Shown: in pieces, positions 7,469 through 15,558 of the stretch | Position numbering within the stretch: position 1 is the first letter of the stretch | How the letters are laid out: every line of letters starts with the position of its first letter | From: an uncultured Lachnospiraceae bacterium | Lineage (GTDB): Bacteria > Bacillota > Clostridia > Lachnospirales > Lachnospiraceae | Direction: 5' to 3' | DNA length: 31,314 nt | NCBI GenBank assembly: GCA_910588775.1 | Contig: CAJURH010000022.1 | Span: 13,638-44,951 of the forward strand | Program-made: the position numbers and the translations under genes | Notes under the pieces: model-generated | Database searches by the model: none | Seen by the model: the letters and a program-made list of their open reading frames with translations, nothing else | What the model was told of the DNA's origin: nothing

Positions 7469-8149
7469 TTGCAGAAGAAGACAATTTTATTGTTGGAAGA
7501 TGACGAAAACCTAAACCGGGGAATCGCCATGCGCTTGGAAAAGGAGGGCTATCATGTCCTCCCGGCGTTTGGCATGTCTCAGGCAAAAGACCTGTTTGAA
7601 CGGCATGAGGTGCATCTGATTATCACAGATATAACGCTAAAAGACGGCAGTGGTCTGGAGTTCTGCCGCAAGGTCCGGGAACAGAGCAGCGTATATCTGA
7701 TATTCCTGACGGCGCTGGATGATGAAATGGACATTGTAAACGGCTATGATCTGGGGGCGGATGATTATATCACCAAGCCGTTTAGTCTGATGGCCCTTTT
7801 GTTAAAAGTCCATGCCCTGATGAGGCGGGTGGAAGTGGCGCAGACATCTTACCTCGTATGCGGGGATATACGCGTTTCTCTGCGGGAGATGAAGGTATGG
7901 AAAGGACAGGAACCGCTTTTCTTAAGCAAAAAGGAGATGCAGCTTCTCATATTCTTTCTCGAAAATCCCCGGCAGATTTTCTCAAAAGAACAGATTGCAG
8001 ATGCTGTGTGGGATATGGACGGGCAATTTATGGACGATAATACAGTTCCCGTCAACATCAGCCGTTTAAAGAGGAAGCTGGGTAGCGATGGGATACAGAA
8101 TGTGCGAGGCATTGGATATATATGGACAAAGGAAGTTTTAAAAGAGTAG
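7469..8149 (+). CDS. OmpR-family response regulator
   Basis: DNA-binding response regulator, 226 aa. Receiver domain has E10-D11-D12, phosphoacceptor Asp54 (I-I-T-D-I-T), T-A near 83 and Lys of T-K-P-F near 105. The winged-helix C-terminal domain contains the V-W-D-M-D-G and N-V-R-G-I-G-Y segments. The start is a TTG (7469-7471) preceded by GGCGGG; no ATG fits, since the next Met falls inside the first receiver helix. The sequence resembles regulators of the VanR/BceR-like clade placed beside ABC exporters. It overlaps its kinase by 28 bp. The likely target is the downstream transporter promoter, where an inverted repeat sits at 9274-9318. Confidence 0.92.
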   Translation: MQKKTILLLEDDENLNRGIAMRLEKEGYHVLPAFGMSQAKDLFERHEVHLIITDITLKDGSGLEFCRKVREQSSVYLIFLTALDDEMDIVNGYDLGADDYITKPFSLMALLLKVHALMRRVEVAQTSYLVCGDIRVSLREMKVWKGQEPLFLSKKEMQLLIFFLENPRQIFSKEQIADAVWDMDGQFMDDNTVPVNISRLKRKLGSDGIQNVRGIGYIWTKEVLKE

Positions 8150-9264
8150 TCCTTTTTGGAGGGCTGCTTTTTTGCGTAATTATTGGAAATGTTGTGTTTA
8201 TGTTGGCGTGGGCGGATACGGTGCGCACCCAAGACGAGGAAATGCTGGGTCAGCTCATTCTTATGAAGCCGCAGGATGAAAAAGGATATGTAAGCGTCAT
8301 GCGTGGAAAACAGGCGGCTGACAGGGAGGCCGCCATTCGGATGGGTCGCATTGCAGATGAGAAATACGGTTATGTGGGCGACTATGCGGTGACCTCTCCG
8401 GCAGTCGCCGCCTTCTTCCCGGTCCAGGCTTTTCTAACGGTATTGCTGGCTCTGCTGCTGGGCGTTTTGATATTATTTCAGAAAAAAAGGCAGGACCAAA
8501 CAGACTTGGAGATATTCGCCATCCGCGACAGTCTGGACCAGGCCCTGGAGGAAAACAAGAATCTAAAAGATCGGATGGAGAGGGAGGAGGCCAAGACAAA
8601 AGCGCTGGTTACGGACGTGTCCCATCAGTTGAAAACGCCGCTGGCTTCTCTGAAAATGTGCTATGAGATTGCGGATACCAGCAGTTTTACCAGGGAAGAG
8701 CAGCAGACATTTTTGGCGCAGGGACTTTGTGAAGTGAATAAATTGGAAAATCTAATTCGATCTCTGGTACAGGTGTCCCGGCTGGAGGCCAACATGATTC
8801 AGATTCGCAGAGAAAAGGCTAGTCTGAAAAAGATTCTGCACAATGCGGTGGACAGCGTCTATATGAAAGCGTATGACCGGGGGATTTCTATTTCTGTCAA
8901 CGAATTTGAAGACCGGGAAGTCAGTCTGGATTCCCATTGGACCCAGGAGGCGCTGGTCAATATTCTGGACAATGGGGTGAAATACTCTGAACAGGGCACA
9001 TCCATAGAGATACGGGTGAGGCCCATGCTCAGCCACTATCTGCTGGAAATCGAAGATGAAGGCATAGGAGTTGAGAGAGAGGAAGCGAACCGGATTTTTC
9101 AAAGGTTTTACAGGGGACAGGCAAGACAAGTGCAGGAGACGGAAGGCTCCGGCGTGGGCCTGTATCTGACACGGAAGATTCTGGAGGCACAGGGGGGCAC
9201 GATCTGTGTGAAAAAGGGGCGAAAGGGCAGTCTGTTTATGCTTACCATTCCGCTGAAAGCCTGA
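8122..9264 (+). CDS. Sensor histidine kinase
   Basis: Membrane sensor kinase of 380 aa and partner of the preceding regulator. Membrane segment 1 is at about residues 8-31, an external loop of roughly 60 residues follows, and segment 2 is at about 97-117. The dimerisation domain has the H-box D-V-S-H-Q-L-K-T-P-L with phosphoacceptor His168. The ATPase part shows the N-box N-I-L-D-N-G-V-K-Y-S, D-E-G-I-G-V (G1), F-Q-R-F-Y-R-G (F) and G-S-G-V-G-L-Y-L-T (G2), so it is complete. The ATG at 8122 lies inside the regulator gene, and GAGG at 8106-8109 is a weak ribosome binding site. The external loop has no recognisable ligand domain. With the adjacent exporter, a cell-envelope or antimicrobial-peptide stimulus is plausible but unproven. 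Confidence 0.93.
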   Translation: MDKGSFKRVVLFGGLLFCVIIGNVVFMLAWADTVRTQDEEMLGQLILMKPQDEKGYVSVMRGKQAADREAAIRMGRIADEKYGYVGDYAVTSPAVAAFFPVQAFLTVLLALLLGVLILFQKKRQDQTDLEIFAIRDSLDQALEENKNLKDRMEREEAKTKALVTDVSHQLKTPLASLKMCYEIADTSSFTREEQQTFLAQGLCEVNKLENLIRSLVQVSRLEANMIQIRREKASLKKILHNAVDSVYMKAYDRGISISVNEFEDREVSLDSHWTQEALVNILDNGVKYSEQGTSIEIRVRPMLSHYLLEIEDEGIGVEREEANRIFQRFYRGQARQVQETEGSGVGLYLTRKILEAQGGTICVKKGRKGSLFMLTIPLKA

Positions 9265-9273
9265 TTTTCATTC

Positions 9274-9318
9274 ATTCTTACAAATCTGTTATATATATAG
9301 CCCCTTTTTTGTAAGAAT
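9274..9318. promoter_or_regulatory. Inverted-repeat operator region before the ABC transporter
   Basis: ATTCTTACAAA (9274-9284) is repeated in inverse as TTTGTAAGAAT (9308-9318), a perfect 11-bp inverted repeat with a 23-nt spacer. The left arm also contains TTACA-N4-TGTTA (9278-9291), close to the TNACA-N4-TGTAA pattern I recall for BceR-like regulators. A TAAAAT -10 candidate lies at 9326-9331 with no good -35, as expected for an activated promoter. No T-run follows the right arm, so it is not a normal terminator. Regulation by the 7469 regulator is inference. Confidence 0.55.
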
Positions 9319-9365
9319 CAGCATGTAAAATGTAGGTTAAGATGAAACAGGAAAGGGGCAAGTAT

Positions 9366-10040
9366 ATGAGTGAAAAAATATTAGAAACCCAGGATTTGTG
9401 TAAATATTATGGCAGTGGGGAAAATACGGTGAAAGCCATTGATCATACCACCATGTATATTCAAAGAGGAGAGTTTACCGCTATTGTGGGGCGTTCCGGA
9501 TCGGGAAAGAGCACGCTGCTTCACATGCTGGGAGCGTTGGATCGGCCGGACAGCGGTAAAGTGCTGATTGAGGGCAAGGACGTGTTCAGTCTGAAAGATG
9601 AGCGGCTGGCCATATTCAGAAGACGCAAGATTGGATTCGTGTTCCAGAATTTCAATCTGATTCCATCCCTGAATGTGTGGGAAAACATTGTCCTTCCCAT
9701 CGGCCTGGACAAGAAGAAAGTGGATCGGGATTTTGTGTTGGATCTGGCGGCCAGAATCGGAATCAAGGAGAAGCTGGAATCCTTGCCCAATACTTTATCC
9801 GGCGGGCAGCAGCAGAGAGTGGCCATCGCCCGCGCTTTGGCGGCTAAGCCGGCCATTATCCTGGCGGATGAACCCACGGGCAGCCTGGATTCCAGCACGG
9901 AGTTGGAAGTGATTTCTCTGCTGAAGGCATGCGTCAATGAATATGGCCAGACACTGGTGATGATTACCCATGATGAGACCATCGCGCAGATGGCGGATCG
10001 GGCGCTGGTGATCGCAGACGGCAAGGTGGTGAGCAAATGA
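9366..10040 (+). CDS. ABC transporter ATP-binding protein (MacB/LolD/BceA type)
   Basis: ATPase of 224 aa that drives the permease encoded next. Walker A G-R-S-G-S-G-K-S-T is at residues 42-50, the Q-loop lies in F-V-F-Q-N-F-N-L-I-P, the signature L-S-G-G-Q-Q-Q-R-V-A is near 136, Walker B/D-loop L-A-D-E-P-T-G-S-L-D is near 160, and the H-loop is M-I-T-H-D. The F-N-L-I-P-S-L-N-V-W-E-N segment is typical of the lipoprotein-release/macrolide/peptide-exporter subfamily. I start at the ATG at 9366, which has AGGAAAGGGG (9349-9358) upstream, rather than at the earlier ATG at 9342. Its last 4 bp overlap the permease start (ATGA). Confidence 0.95.
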   Translation: MSEKILETQDLCKYYGSGENTVKAIDHTTMYIQRGEFTAIVGRSGSGKSTLLHMLGALDRPDSGKVLIEGKDVFSLKDERLAIFRRRKIGFVFQNFNLIPSLNVWENIVLPIGLDKKKVDRDFVLDLAARIGIKEKLESLPNTLSGGQQQRVAIARALAAKPAIILADEPTGSLDSSTELEVISLLKACVNEYGQTLVMITHDETIAQMADRALVIADGKVVSK

Positions 10041-12502
10041 ATACGGTAAATCAAACAGCATGGGCGAATTTTAAGAAAAACAGAGGGAAAAATATTTTAA
10101 CGGGCATAGCCATTGTTTTGACCACGGTGCTGGTTTTCGTTATCCCCACCATAGGATTCGGGCAGATAGACGCGCAAATGGCGGCCGTCAATGAACTATA
10201 TCCCACTTTTCACGGGATGTACCGGGGCGTGGATGAGAAGACGGTGGAAGAGATGAGGCCCCGTGCGGAGGTGGAGGTCATGGGCCTTCGCCAGGACGTG
10301 GCGCAGATACCCATAGAAGACGGCGTTGTGCAGATGTTGTATTGTGATGAAACAATGCTAAAGTTGGGCAAAACAGACCTGGAAACAGGATATCCGCCGG
10401 AACGGGACAATGAGATTGCAGTGTCGGAAGGAATTCTGGAACAACTGGGAATCACCGCGGGCATTGGGGATACGATTCAGATACCTTTCCAGGTTATAGA
10501 GCCGGATGGCCTTGGCTATGAACAGACGGACGAGTTTGTAATCACCGGGATATTACCCACCACCAAAGAACAGCGAGAGGCCAATTCCTATTTTGCGCTG
10601 GCGTCAAAAGGATTTATGGAAGACAAACAGCCCGAAGACAGTCGAAAATACCGGGTTGTGTTTCGGATAGCCGGGGCGGATTCCATGACGATGGACGCTA
10701 TTGAAAAAACGTTCGAGGAAATGGCGGCGGATCTGGGAATTCCCCAGTCGAATGTGGTGTCTAACGGGGATTATCTCTGGGCCAATTATGTGGACCCAGC
10801 CTTTTACACAGGGGTTGTGGTTGTCCTTTTCGTGGTGGTTCTTGCAGGAATCTTGACGATTTGCAGCATTTATTACATTTCCATTATCTATAAAGTGCAG
10901 GAATACGGAAAAATAAAAGCGTTGGGAGCCACGAAGAAACAAATACGCCAGATGGTCTTCCGGGAAGGAATGCTGGTGGCTGGCATCGCCATTCCCATTG
11001 GGCTGGCCCTGGGCAGCGTTTTTGCAAAAGTGGGGCTTCGGTATCTCTGGACTTCTTTTGCCGGGAATGATCTGGTAAAAATGATTGGGCAGGTGATCGC
11101 CCAGAATAAAATCAACATATGGAAGCCGTGGATCTTTGGGATGGCTATTGTAGTCACGCTACTGACTGTGGCTGTGTCCCTGGTGCGACCCATGCAGATT
11201 GCCTCCCAGATTTCGCCGGTGGAAGCTATGCGCTACGATGGAGGTATGAAGATACAAAAGAAAAAGAGAAAAGGCCATCAGCAGATGAGCCTGGCAGGGT
11301 TAACAGGCGCCAATCTTTCCAGAAATAAAAAACGCACAGGTTTGACGGTTGTGACTTTAAGTCTGACGGGAATTCTCTTTATGATATTATCCACAATTTT
11401 ATCCTGCGCCGACGCAAAAGAAATCGCCAGAGAGTCTATGTTCGATGATTTGCGGATTTCTGTGGACAGTCAGAGGGGAGATAAAATGCACCCAGAACGG
11501 GAGTGGACAGTCATTTGCAAAAACAATCCATTAAATAGCAGTCTGGAAAAGGAAATATTGAGGATTCCCGGTGTGAAGCAGATCACCAAGTCAAGTGAGT
11601 TGCAAATATGGTTAAAAGATCTATTGGATGAGGGCGAGCCCTGGGGGTCCGGCTTGGCGGGCATTCCGGAGGCGTATGCGTCCAGAATGGAAGACTGCAT
11701 TGTGCAGGGCAAGGTCACTTATGAAGAACTGTTGCAGGGCGATAAGGTCGTTATGAACAAGAGTTTTCTTCACTGGGCGCCTGACTGGAAATTGGGAGAT
11801 ACAGTGAACATGGTCTTAGAGTGTGGAGACGGCCAGGTGGAGAAATCCTTTGAAATCGTGGCCATCGCCGACATGCCAGAGGGGCTTTCCCATTATGCGG
11901 ACTTTCTGCTTCCTAAAGAGACGGTGGATGCTCTGAGCGGTTACGACATGGACTATTACTGGTCCATAGACACGGACAAGAAACAGACGAAGAGCGTGGA
12001 AGAGGCTCTGAAGACTATCCTGGAAGAGCGGGAATTCCTGGAGCTGAAAACGTATGAAGAGGAAGTTGCTTATAATGAGAAAAACTCTGGATTTACAGCG
12101 CAGATTTGTTATGTGTTTATGACAGTTTTAGGATGCATTGGCATTATGAATCTGGTCAACACACTGATTAATAGCATCTATGTAAGGCGCAGGGAATTGG
12201 GAATTTTGCAGGCTATCGGCTTGTCAGAAAAGCAAATGGAGCAAATGCTTCAATTGGAAGGGCTGTTTTATACAGGGGGAACGCTTGGCCTGTCGCTGTG
12301 CGTAGGCTCTTTGGCCGGATACCTGGTGTTTCTCTACGCCAAAGAAAATAGAATTCTGGGAATTGTGAGCTTCCATTATCCGGTCTGGCAGGCGGTATTT
12401 CTGGCAGCGGCAGTAATTGTTATACAGTTGGCGCTTACGTGTCTAGTTATACGGGTATTTCGGAGACAGAGCATGATTGAAAGAATACGTTTTTCAGAAT
12501 GA
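10037..12502 (+). CDS. ABC transporter permease with two FtsX-like halves
   Basis: Integral membrane protein of 821 aa, partner of the ATPase. The layout is duplicated: membrane segment at about 19-40, a large external domain (about 45-250), three membrane segments (about 255-280, 310-330, 360-385), then a second segment near 435-460, a second external domain (about 470-685) and three final segments (about 692-715, 745-768, 785-805). This is the tandem FtsX/DUF214 architecture, with eight predicted segments and two external domains, so it is not BceB-like, which has ten segments and one external domain. The substrate is unknown. Export or extraction of an envelope-active compound is the usual role of such operons next to a two-component system. 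A short hairpin follows the stop. Confidence 0.9.
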   Translation: MNTVNQTAWANFKKNRGKNILTGIAIVLTTVLVFVIPTIGFGQIDAQMAAVNELYPTFHGMYRGVDEKTVEEMRPRAEVEVMGLRQDVAQIPIEDGVVQMLYCDETMLKLGKTDLETGYPPERDNEIAVSEGILEQLGITAGIGDTIQIPFQVIEPDGLGYEQTDEFVITGILPTTKEQREANSYFALASKGFMEDKQPEDSRKYRVVFRIAGADSMTMDAIEKTFEEMAADLGIPQSNVVSNGDYLWANYVDPAFYTGVVVVLFVVVLAGILTICSIYYISIIYKVQEYGKIKALGATKKQIRQMVFREGMLVAGIAIPIGLALGSVFAKVGLRYLWTSFAGNDLVKMIGQVIAQNKINIWKPWIFGMAIVVTLLTVAVSLVRPMQIASQISPVEAMRYDGGMKIQKKKRKGHQQMSLAGLTGANLSRNKKRTGLTVVTLSLTGILFMILSTILSCADAKEIARESMFDDLRISVDSQRGDKMHPEREWTVICKNNPLNSSLEKEILRIPGVKQITKSSELQIWLKDLLDEGEPWGSGLAGIPEAYASRMEDCIVQGKVTYEELLQGDKVVMNKSFLHWAPDWKLGDTVNMVLECGDGQVEKSFEIVAIADMPEGLSHYADFLLPKETVDALSGYDMDYYWSIDTDKKQTKSVEEALKTILEEREFLELKTYEEEVAYNEKNSGFTAQICYVFMTVLGCIGIMNLVNTLINSIYVRRRELGILQAIGLSEKQMEQMLQLEGLFYTGGTLGLSLCVGSLAGYLVFLYAKENRILGIVSFHYPVWQAVFLAAAVIVIQLALTCLVIRVFRRQSMIERIRFSE

Positions 12503-12510
12503 TTCTTGGC

Positions 12511-12531
12511 GGGGCGGCGGGATGCTGCCCC
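12511..12531 (+). terminator. Likely terminator between convergent genes
   Basis: GGGGCGGC (12511-12518) pairs with GCTGCCCC (12524-12531), 8 bp with one G-U pair and a 5-nt loop. The downstream T content is weak (TTATGCTATTTT). It abuts the stop codon of the minus-strand coiled-coil gene. Confidence 0.45.
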
Positions 12532-13095
12532 TTATGCTATTTTGGATTTTAAAATTTTGATTTCAGATTTCAGGTCGTCTATTTCTTTTTGAAGGTTTCT
12601 TATAATTTGCAGAAGCATAGATGTGTTGTCATTTTCCAGTTTCGCAATCTGGTAATGCTGCTGCATTTTAGACAGATTGTTCTGGATTGCAGAAATTTGT
12701 TCTTCTAAAATGCGGCGTGTCCGGTCCATTTCATTTAAAAGCATATTTTCGGAATCGGAAAGCTTAGAGTCTAGAAGATCATGCATCTTAGTTTCAGAAT
12801 CAGCCAGTCGGGATTCCAGAAGGTTATGCATTTTCGTTTCGGAATCGGAAAGCTTGGATTCCAGAAGGTTTTGCATCTTGATTTCAGAATCAGATAACTT
12901 GGATTCCAAAAGGTTTTGCATCTTCGTTTCGGAATCGGAAAGCCTGGATTCCAAAAGGTTTTGCATCTTCGTTTCGGAGTCAGCTAGTCTAGACTCCAGA
13001 AGGTTTTGTGTTTTGTTTTCGGATTCGGTCAGTCTGCTGTCTAATGCTTGGTGCAGGATATTTTCCAGTAATTGAACATCTTTACTATCTAGCAT
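12532..13095 (-). CDS. Coiled-coil protein built on 15-residue repeats
   Basis: Protein of 187 aa with no recognised family. No signal peptide or membrane segment is visible, so it is probably cytoplasmic. Residues 29-117 are six consecutive copies of a 15-residue unit of the form M-Q-N-L-L-E-S-[RK]-L-[SA]-D-S-E-T-K, and a more diverged copy lies at about 14-28. Hydrophobic positions repeat as L-L...L within each unit. Residues about 118-187 form a second, non-repetitive coiled coil with classic heptads (I-L-E-E-Q-I, L-Q-K-E-I-D-D-L-K-S-E-I-K-I-L). The start is the ATG at 13093-13095, with GGAGG 6 nt upstream; the open frame extends further but has no signal there. A 15-residue period (3.75 residues per turn) implies near-straight or right-handed supercoiling, as in trimeric stalks. 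It may be a scaffold or oligomerisation protein. Confidence 0.7.
   Translation of the reverse strand: MLDSKDVQLLENILHQALDSRLTESENKTQNLLESRLADSETKMQNLLESRLSDSETKMQNLLESKLSDSEIKMQNLLESKLSDSETKMHNLLESRLADSETKMHDLLDSKLSDSENMLLNEMDRTRRILEEQISAIQNNLSKMQQHYQIAKLENDNTSMLLQIIRNLQKEIDDLKSEIKILKSKIA
12745..13011 (-). repeat. Tandem 45-bp coding repeat (about six copies)
   Basis: The start of each unit recurs at exactly 45-bp steps on the plus strand: 12752, 12797, 12842, 12887, 12932, 12977 and 13022 (each begins GA[AG]TC or GATTC). Copies differ by a few bases each, mostly silent or K/R and S/A swaps. The period is a multiple of 3, so copy-number changes keep the frame. Confidence 0.92.
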
Positions 13096-13146
13096 TTTAC
13101 CTCCATTTTGTTTATGTATAATATTTGATTGCAATATATATGCTCT

Positions 13147-13165
13147 TATGTTATACTCTAACATA
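13147..13165. promoter_or_regulatory. Operator-like palindrome upstream of the coiled-coil gene
   Basis: TATGTTA (13147-13153) and TAACATA (13159-13165) form a perfect 7-bp inverted repeat with a 5-nt spacer, about 52-70 bp upstream of the ATG. On the minus strand it overlaps a plausible promoter (TTAGAG, 17 bp, TATATT), which would suit repressor binding. The regulator is unknown. Confidence 0.45.
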
Positions 13166-13764
13166 TCTTATTTATTTAAGCAAGTCTTTTTTATCATGCG
13201 TTTTGAATGGAGACTGTGGCGTTGAGGGGGATATTAAGCTATGAGCATATGGAATATATAAATGCGAAAAGGGAATGCGTCCATATCCCCATGGGGGGCT
13301 TGTGGTGTGGGTGTTTTTTTATTATGATTTTATAGAACGGCATGGTATTGCAATATTTGAAACTCACTCCATTCGTTTGCGCCTCTGGGGATGTCTGCAT
13401 AATCTTTCGGGGCAAATAATAGCATTTATCATCTCTAGAAGAAAGGCAGCCGCAAGGCGGCTTTTCTTCTGTGTCTATGATAGGTGATTTCGAAACGCCC
13501 ATTTCGTAAACAGAATTTGGGAAAAAATAGATAAATTTAAGGAGCGAATGAGACATGGTTTTGAGCTTCATTTTATCTAGCTGGCATAAACTTTGCCTTT
13601 TATTCAGTCAATGTAGTCCGCGAAACCACTCTCATTTGGAACAAATCTTCCATATTATGCCCTATGAGTACGAATTGTGGTATGCAGTTGACGTAAAACA
13701 GTTTTCAAACACACTCTAGTGTATGAGAGGAAGAAATGAAAAACATCAAAAAAGCGGCGGTATC
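13166..13764. other. Gene-poor stretch
   Basis: About 600 bp lie between the coiled-coil gene and the rny promoter. The frames at 13239-13571 (minus) and 13275-13487 (plus) overlap each other on opposite strands, lack good ribosome binding sites, and their translations show no family. One terminator-like hairpin (13437-13470) is the only clear structure. The composition is neither strongly AT-rich nor coding-like. It could be a decayed gene or an intergenic repeat family; I cannot tell. Confidence 0.5.
13437..13470 (+). terminator. Symmetric terminator-like hairpin in the gene-poor region
   Basis: Core stem AGCCGC (13448-13453), loop AAG, GCGGCT (13457-13462), flanked by AGAAGAAA (13437-13444) and TTTCTTCT (13463-13470), which also pair around a 3-nt GGC bulge. 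It reads as an intrinsic terminator on the plus strand, yet no gene ends just upstream. Confidence 0.5.
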
Positions 13765-13793
13765 TTGACTTTTATTGGAAAACAGTTTAAAAT
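13765..13793 (+). promoter_or_regulatory. Promoter of rny
   Basis: TTGACT (13765-13770), 17-bp spacer, TAAAAT (13788-13793), a 10-of-12 match to consensus. The leader is short and contains AAGGAGGTG (13828-13836) before the GTG start. Confidence 0.8.
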
Positions 13794-13840
13794 TAGTACG
13801 ATGTGATTGTACAATGAAAATTTAATAAGGAGGTGCTCCT

Positions 13841-15406
13841 GTGACAGGTGCAATAGTTGTTATTATTGTAGTTGTCGCTGTAATCGCTGCACTGCTTATT
13901 GCAATTCCGATTGCTTATAAGACTGCGATTGCCAATAAGGAAAAGGTGGACGCCCAGACCATTGGCACCGCAGAGGAGAAGGCAAGAAACATCATAGATG
14001 AGGCGCTTAAAACTGCGGAGACAAAGAAGCGGGAAGCTCTGTTGGAAGTAAAAGAAGAATCTCTGAAAAAGAAAAATGAATTGGAAAAAGAGACCAAGGA
14101 ACGGAGAGCGGAGCTGCAAAAGTATGAGAAGCGTGTCTTATCGAAGGAAGAATCTGTGGATAAGAAAGCGGAAATTGTGGAGAAGCGTGAGGCGGAATGT
14201 ACGGCGAGAATCACAAATATACAAAAAAAAGAAAGTGAAGTAGACGAATTACACGAACAAGGAGTGCAAGAGCTGGAGAGAATCTCGGGCTTGACCTCCG
14301 AACAGGCAAAAGAATATTTGCTGAAAACTGTTGAAGACGATGTGAAATTTGACGTTGCGAAGCTTTATAAAGAGTTGGAAAGCAGGGCGAAAGAAGATGC
14401 AGAGAAGAAAGCCAAGGAGTATGTAGTCAATGCTATTCAAAAGTGTGCAGTTGACCATGTGTCCGAAGCGACGATTTCTGTGGTCCAGCTTCCCAATGAT
14501 GAGATGAAGGGACGCATCATCGGCCGGGAAGGGCGTAACATCCGCACACTGGAGACGCTGACAGGCGTTGACCTGATTATAGATGATACCCCGGAGGCGG
14601 TTGTGTTGTCCGCGTTTGACCCTATACGCAGGGAAATAGCGAGAATTGCATTGGAAAAGCTAATCGTGGATGGCCGGATTCATCCGGCGCGTATTGAGGA
14701 GATGGTGGAAAAGGCCCAGCGGGAAGTTGAATTCAATATCCGAGAAGAAGGAGAGGCGGCGGCTATGGATGTGGGCGTGCACGGCATACATCCAGAACTG
14801 GTACGTCTGCTGGGGCGCATGAAATTTCGGTCCAGTTATGGACAGAACGTGTTGAAGCATTCCATAGAAGTGGCTCAGTTGTCAGGGCTGTTGGCCGGAG
14901 AAATTGGCGCAGATGTGCGTGTGGCCAAGCGCGCTGGACTGCTGCACGACATTGGAAAATCCATAGACCATGAGGTGGAAGGTTCCCATATTCAGATTGG
15001 GGTGGATTTATGTAAAAAATACAAGGAATCCCCGGTTGTTATCAATGCTGTGGCCGCGCACCATGGGGATGTGGAACCGGAATCTCTGATCGCTTGCATT
15101 GTGCAGGCGGCTGACGCGATTTCGGCGGCCAGACCAGGCGCAAGGCGGGAAACTCTGGAAACCTATACCAATAGGCTCAAGCAGTTAGAAGACATTACAA
15201 ATGGTTTCAAAGGCGTAGAGAAATCTTTTGCCATTCAGGCGGGGCGAGAGGTTCGTGTTATGGTCCTCCCAGACTATATTAGCGATGCGGATATGGTATT
15301 GCTTGCCAGGGATATTTCCAAACAGATTGAGGCGGAATTAGATTATCCAGGGCAGATAAAAGTGAATGTTATCCGGGAGAGCCGTGTGATAGATTATGCG
15401 AAATGA
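13841..15406 (+). CDS. rny: Ribonuclease Y
   Basis: Membrane-anchored endoribonuclease that initiates mRNA decay in many Gram-positive bacteria; 521 aa, the usual length. One N-terminal membrane segment (about 4-25), a long charged coiled coil (about 30-195), a KH RNA-binding domain (about 210-280, with G-R-I-I-G-R-E-G-R-N-I-R), and an HD domain with metal ligands His369-Asp370 in L-L-H-D-I-G-K and a second H-H-G-D near 407. The GTG at 13841 has a near-perfect ribosome binding site; no upstream start fits. Its own promoter precedes it and a strong terminator follows, so it is probably monocistronic. Confidence 0.97.
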   Translation: MTGAIVVIIVVVAVIAALLIAIPIAYKTAIANKEKVDAQTIGTAEEKARNIIDEALKTAETKKREALLEVKEESLKKKNELEKETKERRAELQKYEKRVLSKEESVDKKAEIVEKREAECTARITNIQKKESEVDELHEQGVQELERISGLTSEQAKEYLLKTVEDDVKFDVAKLYKELESRAKEDAEKKAKEYVVNAIQKCAVDHVSEATISVVQLPNDEMKGRIIGREGRNIRTLETLTGVDLIIDDTPEAVVLSAFDPIRREIARIALEKLIVDGRIHPARIEEMVEKAQREVEFNIREEGEAAAMDVGVHGIHPELVRLLGRMKFRSSYGQNVLKHSIEVAQLSGLLAGEIGADVRVAKRAGLLHDIGKSIDHEVEGSHIQIGVDLCKKYKESPVVINAVAAHHGDVEPESLIACIVQAADAISAARPGARRETLETYTNRLKQLEDITNGFKGVEKSFAIQAGREVRVMVLPDYISDADMVLLARDISKQIEAELDYPGQIKVNVIRESRVIDYAK

Positions 15407-15439
15407 TATTATTGCACATATTGGTCTTAAGTTATAAAT

Positions 15440-15486
15440 GGTACAGGCTTTGTAAACAAAATGTTTGCAGGCCTGTGCCATTTTTT
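15440..15486 (+). terminator. Strong terminator after rny
   Basis: GGTACAGGC (15440-15448) pairs with GCCTGTGCC (15471-15479), 9 bp with one G-U. The loop region itself pairs further (TGTAAACA with TGTTTGCA), and A-TTTTTT follows. It lies inside the 5' part of the open frame that precedes the SpoIIM-like gene, which argues against an early start for that gene. Confidence 0.88.
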
Positions 15487-15558
15487 GTGTTATATTCTGT
15501 TGGAGGCCGTGTTCTAAATATCTGGAATCCCCATAGACTGATAAGAGGTGATTTTGAA

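Noticed and set aside
9308..9331. Inverted repeat upstream of the ABC ATPase read as a terminator of the kinase gene
   Set aside because: The loop is 23 nt and no T-run follows the right arm on either strand; an operator is more likely.
7469..12502. Calling the regulator/kinase/ABC set a Bce-type peptide detoxification module
   Set aside because: The kinase has a 60-residue external loop and the permease has two FtsX halves, unlike BceS and BceB. Only the operator resembles that system.
12745..13011. Possible CRISPR array because of regular 45-bp spacing
   Set aside because: The units are contiguous and diverged with no spacers, and keep one reading frame; this is a protein repeat.
12677..13075. 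132-aa open frame on the plus strand opposite the repeat protein
   Set aside because: It is the antisense of the 45-bp repeats and yields only S/E/R-rich low-complexity sequence. The minus strand has the ribosome binding site and a sensible coiled coil.
13239..13571. Overlapping open frames on both strands in the gene-poor region
   Set aside because: No ribosome binding site, no recognisable family, and each excludes the other. Left as non-coding.
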